Positions 25,134 to 33,286 of a stretch of 64,000 nt of DNA are shown here, piece after piece. How positions within the stretch are numbered: the stretch's first letter is position 1; each line of letters opens with the position of its first letter. This DNA is from JBHENC01 sp046262295 (GTDB lineage Bacteria; Acidobacteriota; Blastocatellia; Pyrinomonadales; Pyrinomonadaceae). The notes under the pieces are model-generated. The model was not told where the DNA came from. It saw only the letters and a program-made list of their open reading frames with translations, and made no database searches. Position numbers and translations under genes: made by a program. The DNA lies in assembly GCA_046262295.1 (NCBI GenBank), contig JBHENC010000003.1, positions 372,001 to 436,000 of the forward strand. The letters run 5' to 3'.

Positions 25134-27281
25134 TCATCCGACATGCGGCACGCTCAATTCAAAACGCGCGCCGCCATTTTCGACACGCGCCGCCGCCAGC
25201 CGCGCCGTGCCGCCGACTTCCTCTATGCGCTTGCGCACGATGGCGAGACCAAGCCCCGTTCCGCGCTGCTTGGTCGTAAAGAAAGGTTCCCAGATGCGTT
25301 CGCCTATTTCCGCCGCGACGCCCGCGCCGCCGTCCGTCACGGCGATAAAAAGCGCGCCCTTTTCCGTATAAGCTTCGACCAGTATACGCTTGTCCGGCGC
25401 GGTCGCGTGTAAGGCATTAAGCAGTAAATTCGAGAACGCTTCGCGGAGGGCTGCCGCCTGCGCGCCGTTTAATTCAATCTGCGGGCAAGCGTTGGCGAGT
25501 TCAATCGCCACATCGCGTTTGCTCGCTTCGGCGCGAAAGAGCGTGATAATCGAGAGCAACAAATTTTCGACGCGGCACGGCGGATCGTCCGGCGGAATCG
25601 CGCGCGCAAAATCGAGCATCTGCGTCACGCTCCGGCTCAAGCGATTCGTTTCGCCGACGATCAACTCCAGATCGCGCGCGTATTCCCCATCGAGACCTTC
25701 ATCTTCGCGCATCACCTGTGCGATGGATTTGATGGCCGAAAGCGGATTCTTAACTTCATGCGCGACCGTCGCCGCCATGCGTCCGAGCGACGCCAGCCGC
25801 TCATCCTGCGCGAGCCGCTGCTCAAGCCGCAAGTTCTCTTCGACCAGCCATGCGTCTTCCAACGCAATCGCAATTTGTCCCGCCAGAACTTCGAGCGTCG
25901 CCCGCACATCGTCTGTCAAAGCTTCCGCTTGCGCACCGACGAACATCACACCCAGCACACGCGCATCACGCCGCAACGCATACGCCACATCAAAGCCCTG
26001 TTCGCGCAAATCTGCTTCATCGAAACCGAGAGTTCCCTCATCATAAACAATCGCCGTCGCTTTCCGCTCGCCCTGCGCCGCCTCGCAAAAACGCCTCGCC
26101 AATTCCGCCAACTTTTCTTCATCGGCGAATTCATCTCCGACGTTATCGGACGCGGGGCGGGTTGTGGCATTTTGCGTGGCGACGATTCGCACGCGGCGCA
26201 GTTTAAGCGTCTGCATGGCACGCTCTTCGATGTAGTGGAGTAGCTCGGTTAAATGCTCATGACGTCCGGCAGCGTGCGCGCCGATTCGCGCGACGATGTC
26301 GCGGTACAGGGTGGAATCGCGCGCGACGATCTTTTGAAAGTAATGGTCGAGCCAGCGGCGCAAAGGCGCGGCTGAAAGCGCGAGCGCGAGCGTCAGAATC
26401 ATCTCGATTGCGCCCGCGCGCAAGCCGTACTGTGCCGTCAGATAATCGCTGATGAAACGTATGCCGTAGAGATAGATGACGAGGACGATAGCCGCGAAGG
26501 AAGCGACGACGAGGCTTTCCCTGATAATCAATTCGAGATAACGGTAACGATAAACGTGATAGACGAGCAATGCCGTCGGCAGCAGCGATCCCAGATTGGC
26601 AAAGGTTTGCAGATACAAGCCGAGCATTCCGTTTCGTCTGAAGAAGATGACGGCGCACAGCAATGCCGCAATGCACAGAAAAGAGGCGGCGAGCGTTTGC
26701 ATCAAACGTCGCTCGTTCGGCGAAGTGGTTCTCTTTCGCGCAATCAATAGATCGGTCGCAGCGATTAACGCGAGCACGTAAATCGCCCACAGCAAAAACG
26801 CTTTGACGAAACTGGTGGTGAGATATGGCAGGCGTATCTGCGCGAGTTTGTCGAGCAGCGGCGCGTAAGCTCCCGTCCATAGATGCGGAACGGAGATGAA
26901 CAGAAAGAGCGCGGGCAAGTAAGAGAGAAAAACGCGCCCCCGTTCTGTCTGTGTCAGCGGGCGCGTTTGCGCATCAGCCCATAAATAGAGATGAACGTGA
27001 AGCAGCAACGAATACGCGAGCACGATGCTGACGACGGCGAATGAATCGGAAAGTCGCAAGGCGATCAACGCCCAATCCGTTCGCTCGAGTCCGAGCAGCG
27101 CGTGCAGCGCGATCAGAAAATTACTTGCGTGCCAGACGCCGATGACCGCCGCCAGCGCGAGCAACACGCGCTCGATCTTCCCCATCCGGCGACGCCGCTT
27201 CCACAGGAGCGCCGTCATCCACAGATGCAACGCCGCGCCCGTGCTGTATCCGACAAGCTGTAAGACTTCGAGCGGCGACAT
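25134..27281 (-). CDS. Membrane sensor histidine kinase with GAF-like domain
   Basis: A 715-residue sensor. The first 290 residues contain about eight hydrophobic helices, a multi-pass sensory region. A cytoplasmic GAF-like region follows (about 320-470). The dimerisation domain has the phospho-accepting His in MAATVAHEVKNPLSAIKSI, and the ATPase domain has N box AFSNLLLNALHAT, VTDGGAGV and FFTTKQRGTGLGLAIV. It is of the NtrB/AtoS class and is immediately upstream of a sigma-54 activator, so the pair is cognate. The signal is unknown. No promoter was identified in the 253 bp before it. Confidence 0.94.
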   Translation of the reverse strand: MSPLEVLQLVGYSTGAALHLWMTALLWKRRRRMGKIERVLLALAAVIGVWHASNFLIALHALLGLERTDWALIALRLSDSFAVVSIVLAYSLLLHVHLYLWADAQTRPLTQTERGRVFLSYLPALFLFISVPHLWTGAYAPLLDKLAQIRLPYLTTSFVKAFLLWAIYVLALIAATDLLIARKRTTSPNERRLMQTLAASFLCIAALLCAVIFFRRNGMLGLYLQTFANLGSLLPTALLVYHVYRYRYLELIIRESLVVASFAAIVLVIYLYGIRFISDYLTAQYGLRAGAIEMILTLALALSAAPLRRWLDHYFQKIVARDSTLYRDIVARIGAHAAGRHEHLTELLHYIEERAMQTLKLRRVRIVATQNATTRPASDNVGDEFADEEKLAELARRFCEAAQGERKATAIVYDEGTLGFDEADLREQGFDVAYALRRDARVLGVMFVGAQAEALTDDVRATLEVLAGQIAIALEDAWLVEENLRLEQRLAQDERLASLGRMAATVAHEVKNPLSAIKSIAQVMREDEGLDGEYARDLELIVGETNRLSRSVTQMLDFARAIPPDDPPCRVENLLLSIITLFRAEASKRDVAIELANACPQIELNGAQAAALREAFSNLLLNALHATAPDKRILVEAYTEKGALFIAVTDGGAGVAAEIGERIWEPFFTTKQRGTGLGLAIVRKRIEEVGGTARLAAARVENGGARFELSVPHVG

Positions 27282-27329
27282 GAAATTTCGCGTCCGACAA
27301 AGTTGAAGATATTAAAGCCAGCTAACGCT

Positions 27330-27369
27330 CACCTGCTTTTTAATCGCTTCGCTCTTAAAAAGTCAGGTG
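27330..27369. terminator. Hairpin in the gap between kinase-TPR and histidine-kinase genes
   Basis: CACCTG-CTTTTTAA pairs with TTAAAAAG-(T)-CAGGTG around an 11-base loop, with one bulged base. It lies about 165 bp after the stop of the kinase-TPR gene on the minus strand and 49 bp before the histidine-kinase start. It may end the upstream transcript. The rest of the 27282-27534 gap shows no convincing gene. Confidence 0.4.
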
Positions 27370-27534
27370 CAAGTACTTGTTCGGCTTCGCCCTAACTGGA
27401 ACTGGGCAATTTTTTCTCAATAACCAATACCTTTGGAGCAAGGAATGATTTACTCTGGCTGGCTTTGTTTTGAAACGACAGCCTTCGCCTTTTCGCGCTC
27501 GCATGCTTCATGGCAAGCGGGAACGCCCTTCGCT

Positions 27535-30252
27535 TCATTTCATTACTCCGGGCGGTTGGCTTCGCTTCGATTCAACGCGCCTGACCAATTCGGCGAAGCG
27601 CGGATCGTCGCGCAGCGAATCGAAACTCGGGTCGCCGTTAATACTGGGAATCTGTAATGAACGATTCTTCACGGCGTCATCGAGATAACGCAACGATTGC
27701 TCACGCTGACCTAAGAGCGCCGACACTACGGCAATGGTGTAGGCATTGGAGCCTTTCGCGTCGTTAGCTTTGCTGATTTCCAGATACCTGAGCAAAACGC
27801 CCTGCCACCCGTTCTTCGCATATGAAGTTTCATATTTTTTTAGCACTTCGTCCTTTGCTCCGATTAACTGCTGAAACCTCATAAAAGATTCGTAAGCTCG
27901 CGGGTAATCTCCTTTCATGTGATAAGACAGCCAAAGGAAGTTATAAACAGCGGGGCTGGCTGAATCCATTTCAATTACCCGCTGTAGCTGTGTGCTCGCG
28001 TCATCGTATCGCCGGGCGAAATAGAGAATTCGCCCGTAAACAATCTGATGAACAATGGAATTAGGATTAATATCAATGGCAGTTTTAATCCTTGCGATTG
28101 CATCTTCGGAACGTCCCTGCGCGGATAACCGACCAGCATACCAGCGATGAAATATGTCAGGATTCGGAGCGGTCTCGATTGCGCGTAAGAAATGTTTTTC
28201 GGCTTCGGCAAAATTCCAGTCGTAGTCGGTTTTAATGATGCCAAGAACCGCGTGAGCCTCCGGTAGATTCGCGTCGAGCGCGAACGCACGTTCAAGCGCG
28301 GGCTTGGCTATGGCAAACTCCGCATCGGGCGAGTTGCCGCCCACATGCGCGAAAAGGCAATGAGCGCGAGCCTCGCCAGCCCACGCCTTGGCATACTTCG
28401 GGTCTATCGCCAGAGCCTCGTCAAAGATTTCTATCGCCCGTTTTGCGTCGGTTAAGTTTTCTTTCTCGACCAAATACATTCCTTGCAGATAAAGCCGGTA
28501 GGCTTCTTCATTGTCCGTTCCGCGCCGCGCCGCCGACGCCGGACTGCTTGCGGGAAGGGCGAAGTGCGTCTGAAAAAGTTTTCCGACATCTTCGCTGACC
28601 GCATCCTGCATTGCGAAAATATCGCCCGCATCCTTTTCGCTTTTGTAGGTTTCTTCGATTTGTCCGGTTTCGACGTTCAAAAGCTGCGCGGTGACGCGGA
28701 TTTTCCCGCCCGCGATTTGGTAATTCGAGGCGAGAATGTAATCAACCTGCTGCTCGCGTCCCGCCGCAAGCGGGTCTTGCGCGACATCCGCGTATTTTCT
28801 GGTCGCGCTCAAAGGTCGGACGATAAAGCCTTTCATCGAATTGAGCCGGTAAATCAGCGAATCTGCTATACCGAATTCGTAAATCTCGTCGCGGACACCC
28901 GCGTTGATTGGGTTCAGAGGCAAAACGGCAATTGATTTTTTGTCGTTGACGGTTGTTTTTTTGACGCTCGAAAACCAGTAGCCGAATCCGGCAAAACCGA
29001 CGACCAGAAAAATCAACGTCAAAGCGACAAACGGTGTGTGCCGTTTTATTTGCCGCGAAATGCCGTGCAGAGTTTCGGCGGTTTGCTGTTTCGCGCCGGC
29101 GGTCGTCGCCTGCAAAACGGCGGTCGCATTTTCATTCGGCGAAGCAGAGCGTTCCAGTTTTTCATCGAACGCGATTGCTTCTTTCAATTCCCTTAAATCC
29201 GTCAGCACGTCTCTCATCGTTTGGTAACGCGCCTCTTTGTTTTTCCGAAGCGTTTTGGAAACGATTCGCTGCAATTCGTTCGGCACATTCGGGGCAAAAC
29301 GGACGAGCGGCTGAGGTTCGCGGTTTATCAAATTCGCCAAAGTTTCCGAAACCGAATCGCCCGCAAACGGCGTTTTGCCCGCAATCATTTCATAAATCAC
29401 TACACCGAAACTAAAAATGTCCGTGCGCTCGTCAACCCGTTCGCCTTTCGCCTGTTCGGGCGACATATAATTGACCGTTCCCAAAATCACGCCTTTCGCC
29501 GTTTGATTTTGTTTGGCGGTTTCGTCCTCCAAACCGAGAATTGATTTATTTTTCTGTTCGACGAGTTTCGCCAATCCGAAATCGAGAATTTTCACAAACC
29601 CGTCGGGACGAATCATTATGTTTTCCGGCTTGATGTCGCGGTGAATAAGGCGCGCTTCGTGCGCTGCACAGAGAGCGCCCGCGGTTTGAATGGCGATGTC
29701 GAGAACTTCGGACAATTTCAAAGTTTTTTCATTGAAAATCTCGCGCAAGGTTACGCCTTTGATGTGTTCGCTGACGATGTAATGCGCGCCTTCGCTCTCG
29801 CCGATTTCGTGAATGACTAAAATATTCGGATGATTTAAGCCGGACGCCGTTTTCGCTTCGCGGATGAATCTATGCAGGTTTGATTCGTCGCGGCTGAATT
29901 TTTCGTTGAGGATTTTAATGGCAACTCGGCGGTCGAGTTTTTTATCTTGAGCCAGATAAACTTCGCCCATTCCGCCCGCGCCGATTTGACGGATTATTTC
30001 GTAATGCCCGAAACATCTGCCATGTTCAAGTTTTTTCGTTTCGGCTTCAACTAAGTCTGCGACTATGGCGACGGCGGGCGTTTCCAGAAAACTCTCCGCG
30101 CTGCCAAGCGAGGCGAGAAGCGATTCGACTTCGGCGAGCAGCGTTTCATCGTTTCCGCAAACTTCGCGGACGAATTTTCGGCGCTCTTCCGGCTCGCGGC
30201 GCAAAGCCGAATCAAAAATTTCTTTCACCTTTTGCCATTTTTCATCAATCAT
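27535..30252 (-). CDS. Membrane Ser/Thr kinase with periplasmic TPR region
   Basis: A 905-residue kinase. Residues 1-75 match the helical leader common in kinases paired with ECF sigma factors (EKWQKVKEIFDSALRREPEER). The kinase domain has GAGGMGEVY (91-99), Lys113, HRDIKPEN (204-211) and DFG (224-226), so it should be active. A membrane segment (HTPFVALTLIFLVVGFAGFGYWF) near residue 415 is followed by a TolB-N-like region (KSIAVLPLNPI, YILASNYQIAGGKIRVTAQL) and several TPR units (DAKRAIEIFDEALAIDPKYAKAWAGEA and similar). The frame opens at 30294, but those 14 codons translate a heptamer repeat; the ATG at 30252 begins the family match. It follows the sigma gene and is likely co-regulated. 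Confidence 0.92.
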   Translation of the reverse strand: MIDEKWQKVKEIFDSALRREPEERRKFVREVCGNDETLLAEVESLLASLGSAESFLETPAVAIVADLVEAETKKLEHGRCFGHYEIIRQIGAGGMGEVYLAQDKKLDRRVAIKILNEKFSRDESNLHRFIREAKTASGLNHPNILVIHEIGESEGAHYIVSEHIKGVTLREIFNEKTLKLSEVLDIAIQTAGALCAAHEARLIHRDIKPENIMIRPDGFVKILDFGLAKLVEQKNKSILGLEDETAKQNQTAKGVILGTVNYMSPEQAKGERVDERTDIFSFGVVIYEMIAGKTPFAGDSVSETLANLINREPQPLVRFAPNVPNELQRIVSKTLRKNKEARYQTMRDVLTDLRELKEAIAFDEKLERSASPNENATAVLQATTAGAKQQTAETLHGISRQIKRHTPFVALTLIFLVVGFAGFGYWFSSVKKTTVNDKKSIAVLPLNPINAGVRDEIYEFGIADSLIYRLNSMKGFIVRPLSATRKYADVAQDPLAAGREQQVDYILASNYQIAGGKIRVTAQLLNVETGQIEETYKSEKDAGDIFAMQDAVSEDVGKLFQTHFALPASSPASAARRGTDNEEAYRLYLQGMYLVEKENLTDAKRAIEIFDEALAIDPKYAKAWAGEARAHCLFAHVGGNSPDAEFAIAKPALERAFALDANLPEAHAVLGIIKTDYDWNFAEAEKHFLRAIETAPNPDIFHRWYAGRLSAQGRSEDAIARIKTAIDINPNSIVHQIVYGRILYFARRYDDASTQLQRVIEMDSASPAVYNFLWLSYHMKGDYPRAYESFMRFQQLIGAKDEVLKKYETSYAKNGWQGVLLRYLEISKANDAKGSNAYTIAVVSALLGQREQSLRYLDDAVKNRSLQIPSINGDPSFDSLRDDPRFAELVRRVESKRSQPPGVMK

Positions 30253-30264
30253 CGTCTTCAGTTT

Positions 30265-30309
30265 AAGGTTCAAAGTTAGGTTTTTCAGTTTCAACCTTGA
30301 ACTTTGAAC
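30265..30309. repeat. Period-7 repeat and hairpin between sigma factor and kinase genes
   Basis: On the minus strand the gap reads as degenerate heptamers (AGTTCAA AGTTCAA GGTTGAA ACTGAAA). The two sides also pair (AGTTCAAAGTT..AGGTT with AACCT..AACTTTGAAC), giving a hairpin with a small bulge just before the kinase start. Similar period-7 tracts precede yicC and pdhC. Confidence 0.5.
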
Positions 30310-30313
30310 TTCC

Positions 30314-30898
30314 CTACCGCGTCAATTCTCGATGCAGCCAAGCCTTTGCCATTTGCCAATCGCGTTTGACGGTTGATTCGGAAATGCCCAAAACTTCCGC
30401 CGTTTCCACCACGTCCAAGCCGCTAAAAAATCTGAGTTCGACAATTTTGGCAAGATGCGCTTCCTTTGCGGCGAGCCGATTTAATGCTTCGTCGAGCGCG
30501 AGCAAATCGAAGTCGGTTTCGCTGACGCTAATCGTCAGAGCGTTTTCAAGCGGTAAATCTTCGTGTTCGCCGCCACGTCTGACGCGGTGTTTGGTTTTGG
30601 CGTAATCAATCAAAATCCGCCGCATCATCGTCGCAGCGATGGCGAAAAAATGCGAACGGCTTTCCCACGAAACATTTTTTTGGTTGATGAGTTTGAGATA
30701 AGCCTCGTTGACCAGAGCGGTGGTTTGGAGAGTGTGTCCGGCGCGCTCTTTTTGCAAATAGCGATGCGCCTGCCGGTGCAGTTCCGCATAGACGAATTCG
30801 AGCAAGGCGTCAGCCGCATCGTCCTGCCGGTTATCGCTCCAGCAGCGTAACCTTTCTGTTATCTCGCTTGCCGGACGCGCCTTATTCGTCATTGCCAA
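30314..30898 (-). CDS. ECF-type RNA polymerase sigma factor
   Basis: A 194-residue sigma factor of the ECF-like group first named from Rhodopirellula and abundant in Acidobacteriota and Planctomycetes. Region 2 includes LLEFVYAELHRQAHRYLQKER, LVNEAYLKLINQ and HFFAIAATMMRRILIDYAK. Region 4 includes LAAKEAHLAKIVELRFFSGLDVVETAEVLGISESTVKRDWQMAKAWL with a clear helix-turn-helix. There is no anti-sigma gene beside it; instead a transmembrane Ser/Thr kinase gene follows 61 bp downstream, an arrangement in which the kinase is thought to control the sigma factor. A 165-bp divergent gap separates it from the cupin gene. Its promoters are unknown. Confidence 0.92.
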   Translation of the reverse strand: MAMTNKARPASEITERLRCWSDNRQDDAADALLEFVYAELHRQAHRYLQKERAGHTLQTTALVNEAYLKLINQKNVSWESRSHFFAIAATMMRRILIDYAKTKHRVRRGGEHEDLPLENALTISVSETDFDLLALDEALNRLAAKEAHLAKIVELRFFSGLDVVETAEVLGISESTVKRDWQMAKAWLHRELTR

Positions 30899-31063
30899 GC
30901 CTCATCTGCCCTGGGAAGACCTCATTCTCAATGACGAATATCTACTCCTCTGGCTGATAAAGTCAATGATTTCTAATAAATTTTGACCTGCGTTTTCAAA
31001 AACTGTCGCGCTAATAATATAGAGGGAAAATTTCTCTCAATAAAAAAAATGAGGAGAAAGATT

Positions 31064-31660
31064 ATGAACAAACTAAACTCTAACAATCGCTTAAAGGCTC
31101 TCAGTCAAAAGGCTGCGTTTTTGCGTGCGCTCTGCGCTGCAAAAAAGATTACTGCCGTCGTCAAAGGTCGGCAATTAGCATTGGCGGCAATCGTCGCCGC
31201 GGTCTCCTCCGTAGCCGTCGCGGCTGTCTTAACGCCGTCGTCTGGAGTCTTGAGCGCGCCCGTTGTCGCTCGGGCAAGTTTTGCAGATCAGACCGACGTC
31301 AAATTCAAGGTGAAGGGGCAGAATAGTCAAGAAGTTATTAATGTGAATAACGCGCGGGAAACGGTGATGCAGCAAATCGTTATCGCGCCCGGCGGAAATA
31401 CCGGCTGGCACAGCCACCCGGGGCCAGTGGTCGTGCTGATAAAGTCCGGTCAAATGTCCTTCTATGATGGCGACGATCCGACCTGCACGGTGCGCACTTA
31501 CACGGCTGGTCAAGCCTTCATTGACAGCGGACAAGGTCACGTGCATATAGCGCGCAACGAAGGAACCGAAAATCTTGAGCTATGGGCGACCTACTTCGAC
31601 GTGCCTCCCAGCGGGGCTTTTCGGATTAATGCTCCCGCTCCGGGAAATTGCAGTTTTTAG
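31064..31660 (+). CDS. Exported cupin-domain protein
   Basis: A 198-residue protein with one cupin barrel. The N terminus is basic, then has a hydrophobic segment (LALAAIVAAVSSVAVAAVL, about residues 40-58) that acts as a signal or anchor. The first cupin motif is GNTGWHSHPGPVVVLIKSG, with two metal-type His residues; the second is GQAFIDSGQGHVHIARNEG. The ATG at 31064 is selected because GAGGAG lies eight bases upstream; the frame runs back to 30983 without support. It is divergent from the ECF sigma gene and could be a target of it, but that is only position. The ligand or reaction is not known. Confidence 0.83.
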   Translation: MNKLNSNNRLKALSQKAAFLRALCAAKKITAVVKGRQLALAAIVAAVSSVAVAAVLTPSSGVLSAPVVARASFADQTDVKFKVKGQNSQEVINVNNARETVMQQIVIAPGGNTGWHSHPGPVVVLIKSGQMSFYDGDDPTCTVRTYTAGQAFIDSGQGHVHIARNEGTENLELWATYFDVPPSGAFRINAPAPGNCSF

Positions 31661-31863
31661 TTGCGGCAACGTCCGTTATCTTGACTGACTTTGCGTTGCC
31701 GTGAGTTCGGCTGCGGAAAGAAATTGCGGAATCACAAAAGAATAAAAGGCAGAGTAAAGCAGAAACTTTGCTTTCGATGATTCTGCCGGTCAAGCAATCG
31801 GACGCAGCCATGAGCAACTACGGTTTTCTGAATTATATGAACCCCCGTTGCGGCCGATAGCAG

Positions 31864-31910
31864 AATGGGTCAGAGCCGCCTAGTCACGCAGACGGCCCTG
31901 ACCCATTTAT
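31864..31910. terminator. Hairpin downstream of the cupin gene
   Basis: AATGGGTCAGAGCCG pairs with CGGCCCTGACCCATT (one mismatch) across a 14-base loop. It lies about 200 bp past the cupin stop within the 324-bp gap 31661-31984, where no gene is seen. It is flanked by A/T-rich bases and may serve as a terminator in either direction. Confidence 0.45.
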
Positions 31911-31984
31911 TCTTGCGAGAACAAAAACGTACCGTCGGTGTTTCAACCGCCAAAGCCGAAAAACTTGAAAAAGAGGAAACAGCC

Positions 31985-32212
31985 ATGAACAAAACAACAC
32001 TACAAAGTTGCTTGGCGATTGGCTTAGCGATTTTAACGGCAACCGTTTCGGCGTAGGCGCAAGATAATCTGGATGCTCGCACGCGGCATCACCCGCCGCG
32101 CATTCAACGCCGATATGGAAGTCTCGCAGATGAGATCAACGCTATGCGCGGTCGGGTGTATGCGATTGTTAGGCAACAGCGACCAGGAGTAATTCAACGA
32201 ACTAAATCTTGA
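31985..32212 (+). pseudogene. Small secreted-protein gene cut by TAG at the signal peptidase site
   Basis: GAGGAA six bases upstream and an ATG at 31985 start a clean signal peptide (LAIGLAILTATVSA). The frame then meets TAG at 32054-32056 and is open again until TGA at 32210. If TAG was once CAG, the sequence would read TVSAQAQDNLDA, an ideal Ala-x-Ala cleavage site followed by a mature start. The remaining 51 codons overlap an inverted repeat and match no family I know. A decayed gene is the simplest reading; alternatively the region after the stop was never coding. Confidence 0.45.
32086..32178. repeat. Imperfect long inverted repeat ending TTAGGCAACAG
   Basis: The arm at 32086-32109 (GCATCACCCGCCGCGCATT and on) pairs with the arm at 32140-32163 with single unpaired bases at several points. 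It is followed by GTTAGGC (32168-32174) and the end TTAGGCAACAG. The shape recalls structured recombination sites or palindromic mobile repeats, but no matching second core site was found. A related end is present in opposite orientation at 33238-33286. Confidence 0.45.
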
Positions 32213-32225
32213 TTTAGCTTCAGCA

Positions 32226-32747
32226 TTATAGGAATTCTGGTTTGAAGGCTTCACCGAACCGATTGGTAAGGTTAGCCAAGCCTATCATCAGACACAGCTC
32301 CACCAATTCTTGCTCACTCAGCTGCTCCTTCAGTCCTTGTAGGACTCGTTCATCCGTCTCGACTCGCTCAGTCAAGTCTTCAGCATACTGCAACACCAAC
32401 TTCTCTAAATCGCTGTAGGCATCACTTTCATTGTGCTTGTCCATTTCATCGAGTTGCGCTTCCGTGAGTCCGGCTTTCTGACCGAAAGCCCTGTGGACGC
32501 GCTCTCAATAGTGGCAGCCATTCAGTTGGCTCGTCCTGATGTATGCGAGTTCGAGCAGCTTCGGGTCTGTTTTCCATGAGGGGACGATCTGAGAGAAGAA
32601 CCCCCACACGCCTTTCATACCCGCAGGGCTGTGCGCCATGAGCTTAAAGAAGTTGGGTAGCACACCGAAGCCCTTCTCTATCTGCCCGAAAATTTCTTTC
32701 ACTTCGGGCGTAGCAGTCTCTTTTTGGACATAAGAAATTCGCGCCAT
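32226..32747 (-). CDS. AhpD-like/CMD-family protein, candidate selenoprotein (in-frame TGA)
   Basis: A 173-residue protein if the TGA at 32505-32507 is read as selenocysteine. AhpD/carboxymuconolactone-decarboxylase-like proteins use CxxCxxxH for peroxide or thiol chemistry. Here the frame reads LNGCHY-TGA-ERVHRAFGQKAGL, so Cys78-x-x-Sec81-x-x-x-His85 fits the motif exactly, with the stop at the second Cys. Downstream codons remain in the same frame and keep family character (LTEAQLDEMDKHN, SDLEKLVLQYAEDLT, LSEQELVELCLMIGLANLTNRF). A SECIS-like hairpin follows the TGA. The ATG at 32747 has AGGAG eight bases upstream. It lies 40 bp after an EthD gene. The alternative is a nonsense mutation in a Cys codon. 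No sel genes are in the window. Confidence 0.72.
32468..32498 (-). promoter_or_regulatory. Candidate bacterial SECIS element
   Basis: In the mRNA, seven bases after the UGA, GUCC pairs with GGAC, and above a four-base bulge GGCUUUC pairs perfectly with GAAAGCC around the loop GGUCA. The loop begins 22 bases after the UGA, within the window used by bacterial SECIS elements, and carries a GU near its apex as in E. coli fdhF. Confidence 0.65.
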
Positions 32748-32787
32748 ACCTTTTTCTCCTTTCTGTACGTTGCTATGCCGAGGATTG

Positions 32788-33117
32788 TTAGAAGTTTGTC
32801 GTTTCTTCTCCCCCAATCAGAAAGATAGGCATCCCTCCATTAGAGATTGAGACGGCGTGTGCCACAGCCTTCTGGGCGTTCTCAGAAGAAGCGCACTCTT
32901 TTAACGCTTCAAAAGAAGGAAAATGGAGTTCAGCGATTCTGTAGAAAGGCGGAGTGCTTCCGTCGGGCGTTCCGACGATCTTAGTGGCAATAAATTTGGT
33001 TATGCCTTTCATTGTATCTTGATTCACCATCGGGACATGATCTTCCGTGTAGGCTCGTTCGAAGGCATCCACGTCCTGTGGATAAGGGTAGAGCACTACT
33101 AATTTTGCGTTAGCCAT
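32788..33117 (-). CDS. EthD-family small dimeric alpha/beta-barrel protein
   Basis: A 109-residue protein with the EthD pattern: AKLVVLYPYPQDVDAFERAYTEDHVPM at the start (strand, then helix ending H-P-P/H-V-P), then FYRIAELHFPSFEALKECASSENAQKAVAHAV. EthD proteins accompany some degradative P450 systems and are also found alone; the role is generally unclear. The ATG at 33117 is chosen because GGGAG lies about ten bases upstream; a longer frame reaches 33171. It is 40 bp upstream of the AhpD-like candidate selenoprotein and is probably in one transcript with it. Together they suggest a small detoxification or redox unit. Confidence 0.82.
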   Translation of the reverse strand: MANAKLVVLYPYPQDVDAFERAYTEDHVPMVNQDTMKGITKFIATKIVGTPDGSTPPFYRIAELHFPSFEALKECASSENAQKAVAHAVSISNGGMPIFLIGGEETTNF

Positions 33118-33237
33118 GACTTGTTTCTCCCGTTGTAACTTGGAAACATATCTCCAAAGATGGAAAAGCAAAGTGCTTCTATGTCAAAACATCTAGTAAG
33201 TCAATAGTGATTTGCCTAACCCCGCTACTCAAGATTC

Positions 33238-33286
33238 TGTTGCCTAAGGCCGGAATTGAGCGGCTGCCCGCGAACGGCATTCAACA
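33238..33286. repeat. Short element sharing TTAGGCAACAG-type end, in a 561-bp gap
   Basis: On the minus strand this reads GTTGAATGCCG, continues GC-rich and ends CCTTAGGCAACAG, matching the end of the inverted repeat at 32086-32178 but in the opposite direction. GCCTAAC also occurs at 33214-33220. The rest of 33118-33678 holds no convincing coding sequence. Confidence 0.35.

Noticed and set aside
27433..27657. Open frame of 74 codons after the kinase-TPR gene
   Set aside because: Overlaps the end of the kinase gene on the other strand, has unusual composition and no family match.
32086..32178. Integron attC site
   Set aside because: Only one core-like heptamer (GTTAGGC) is present; the matching core on the far side of the inverted repeat and an integrase gene are missing.
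32033..32254. 73-codon minus-strand ORF through the inverted repeat
   Set aside because: It translates the repeat itself and overlaps the end of the AhpD-like gene; no protein features.
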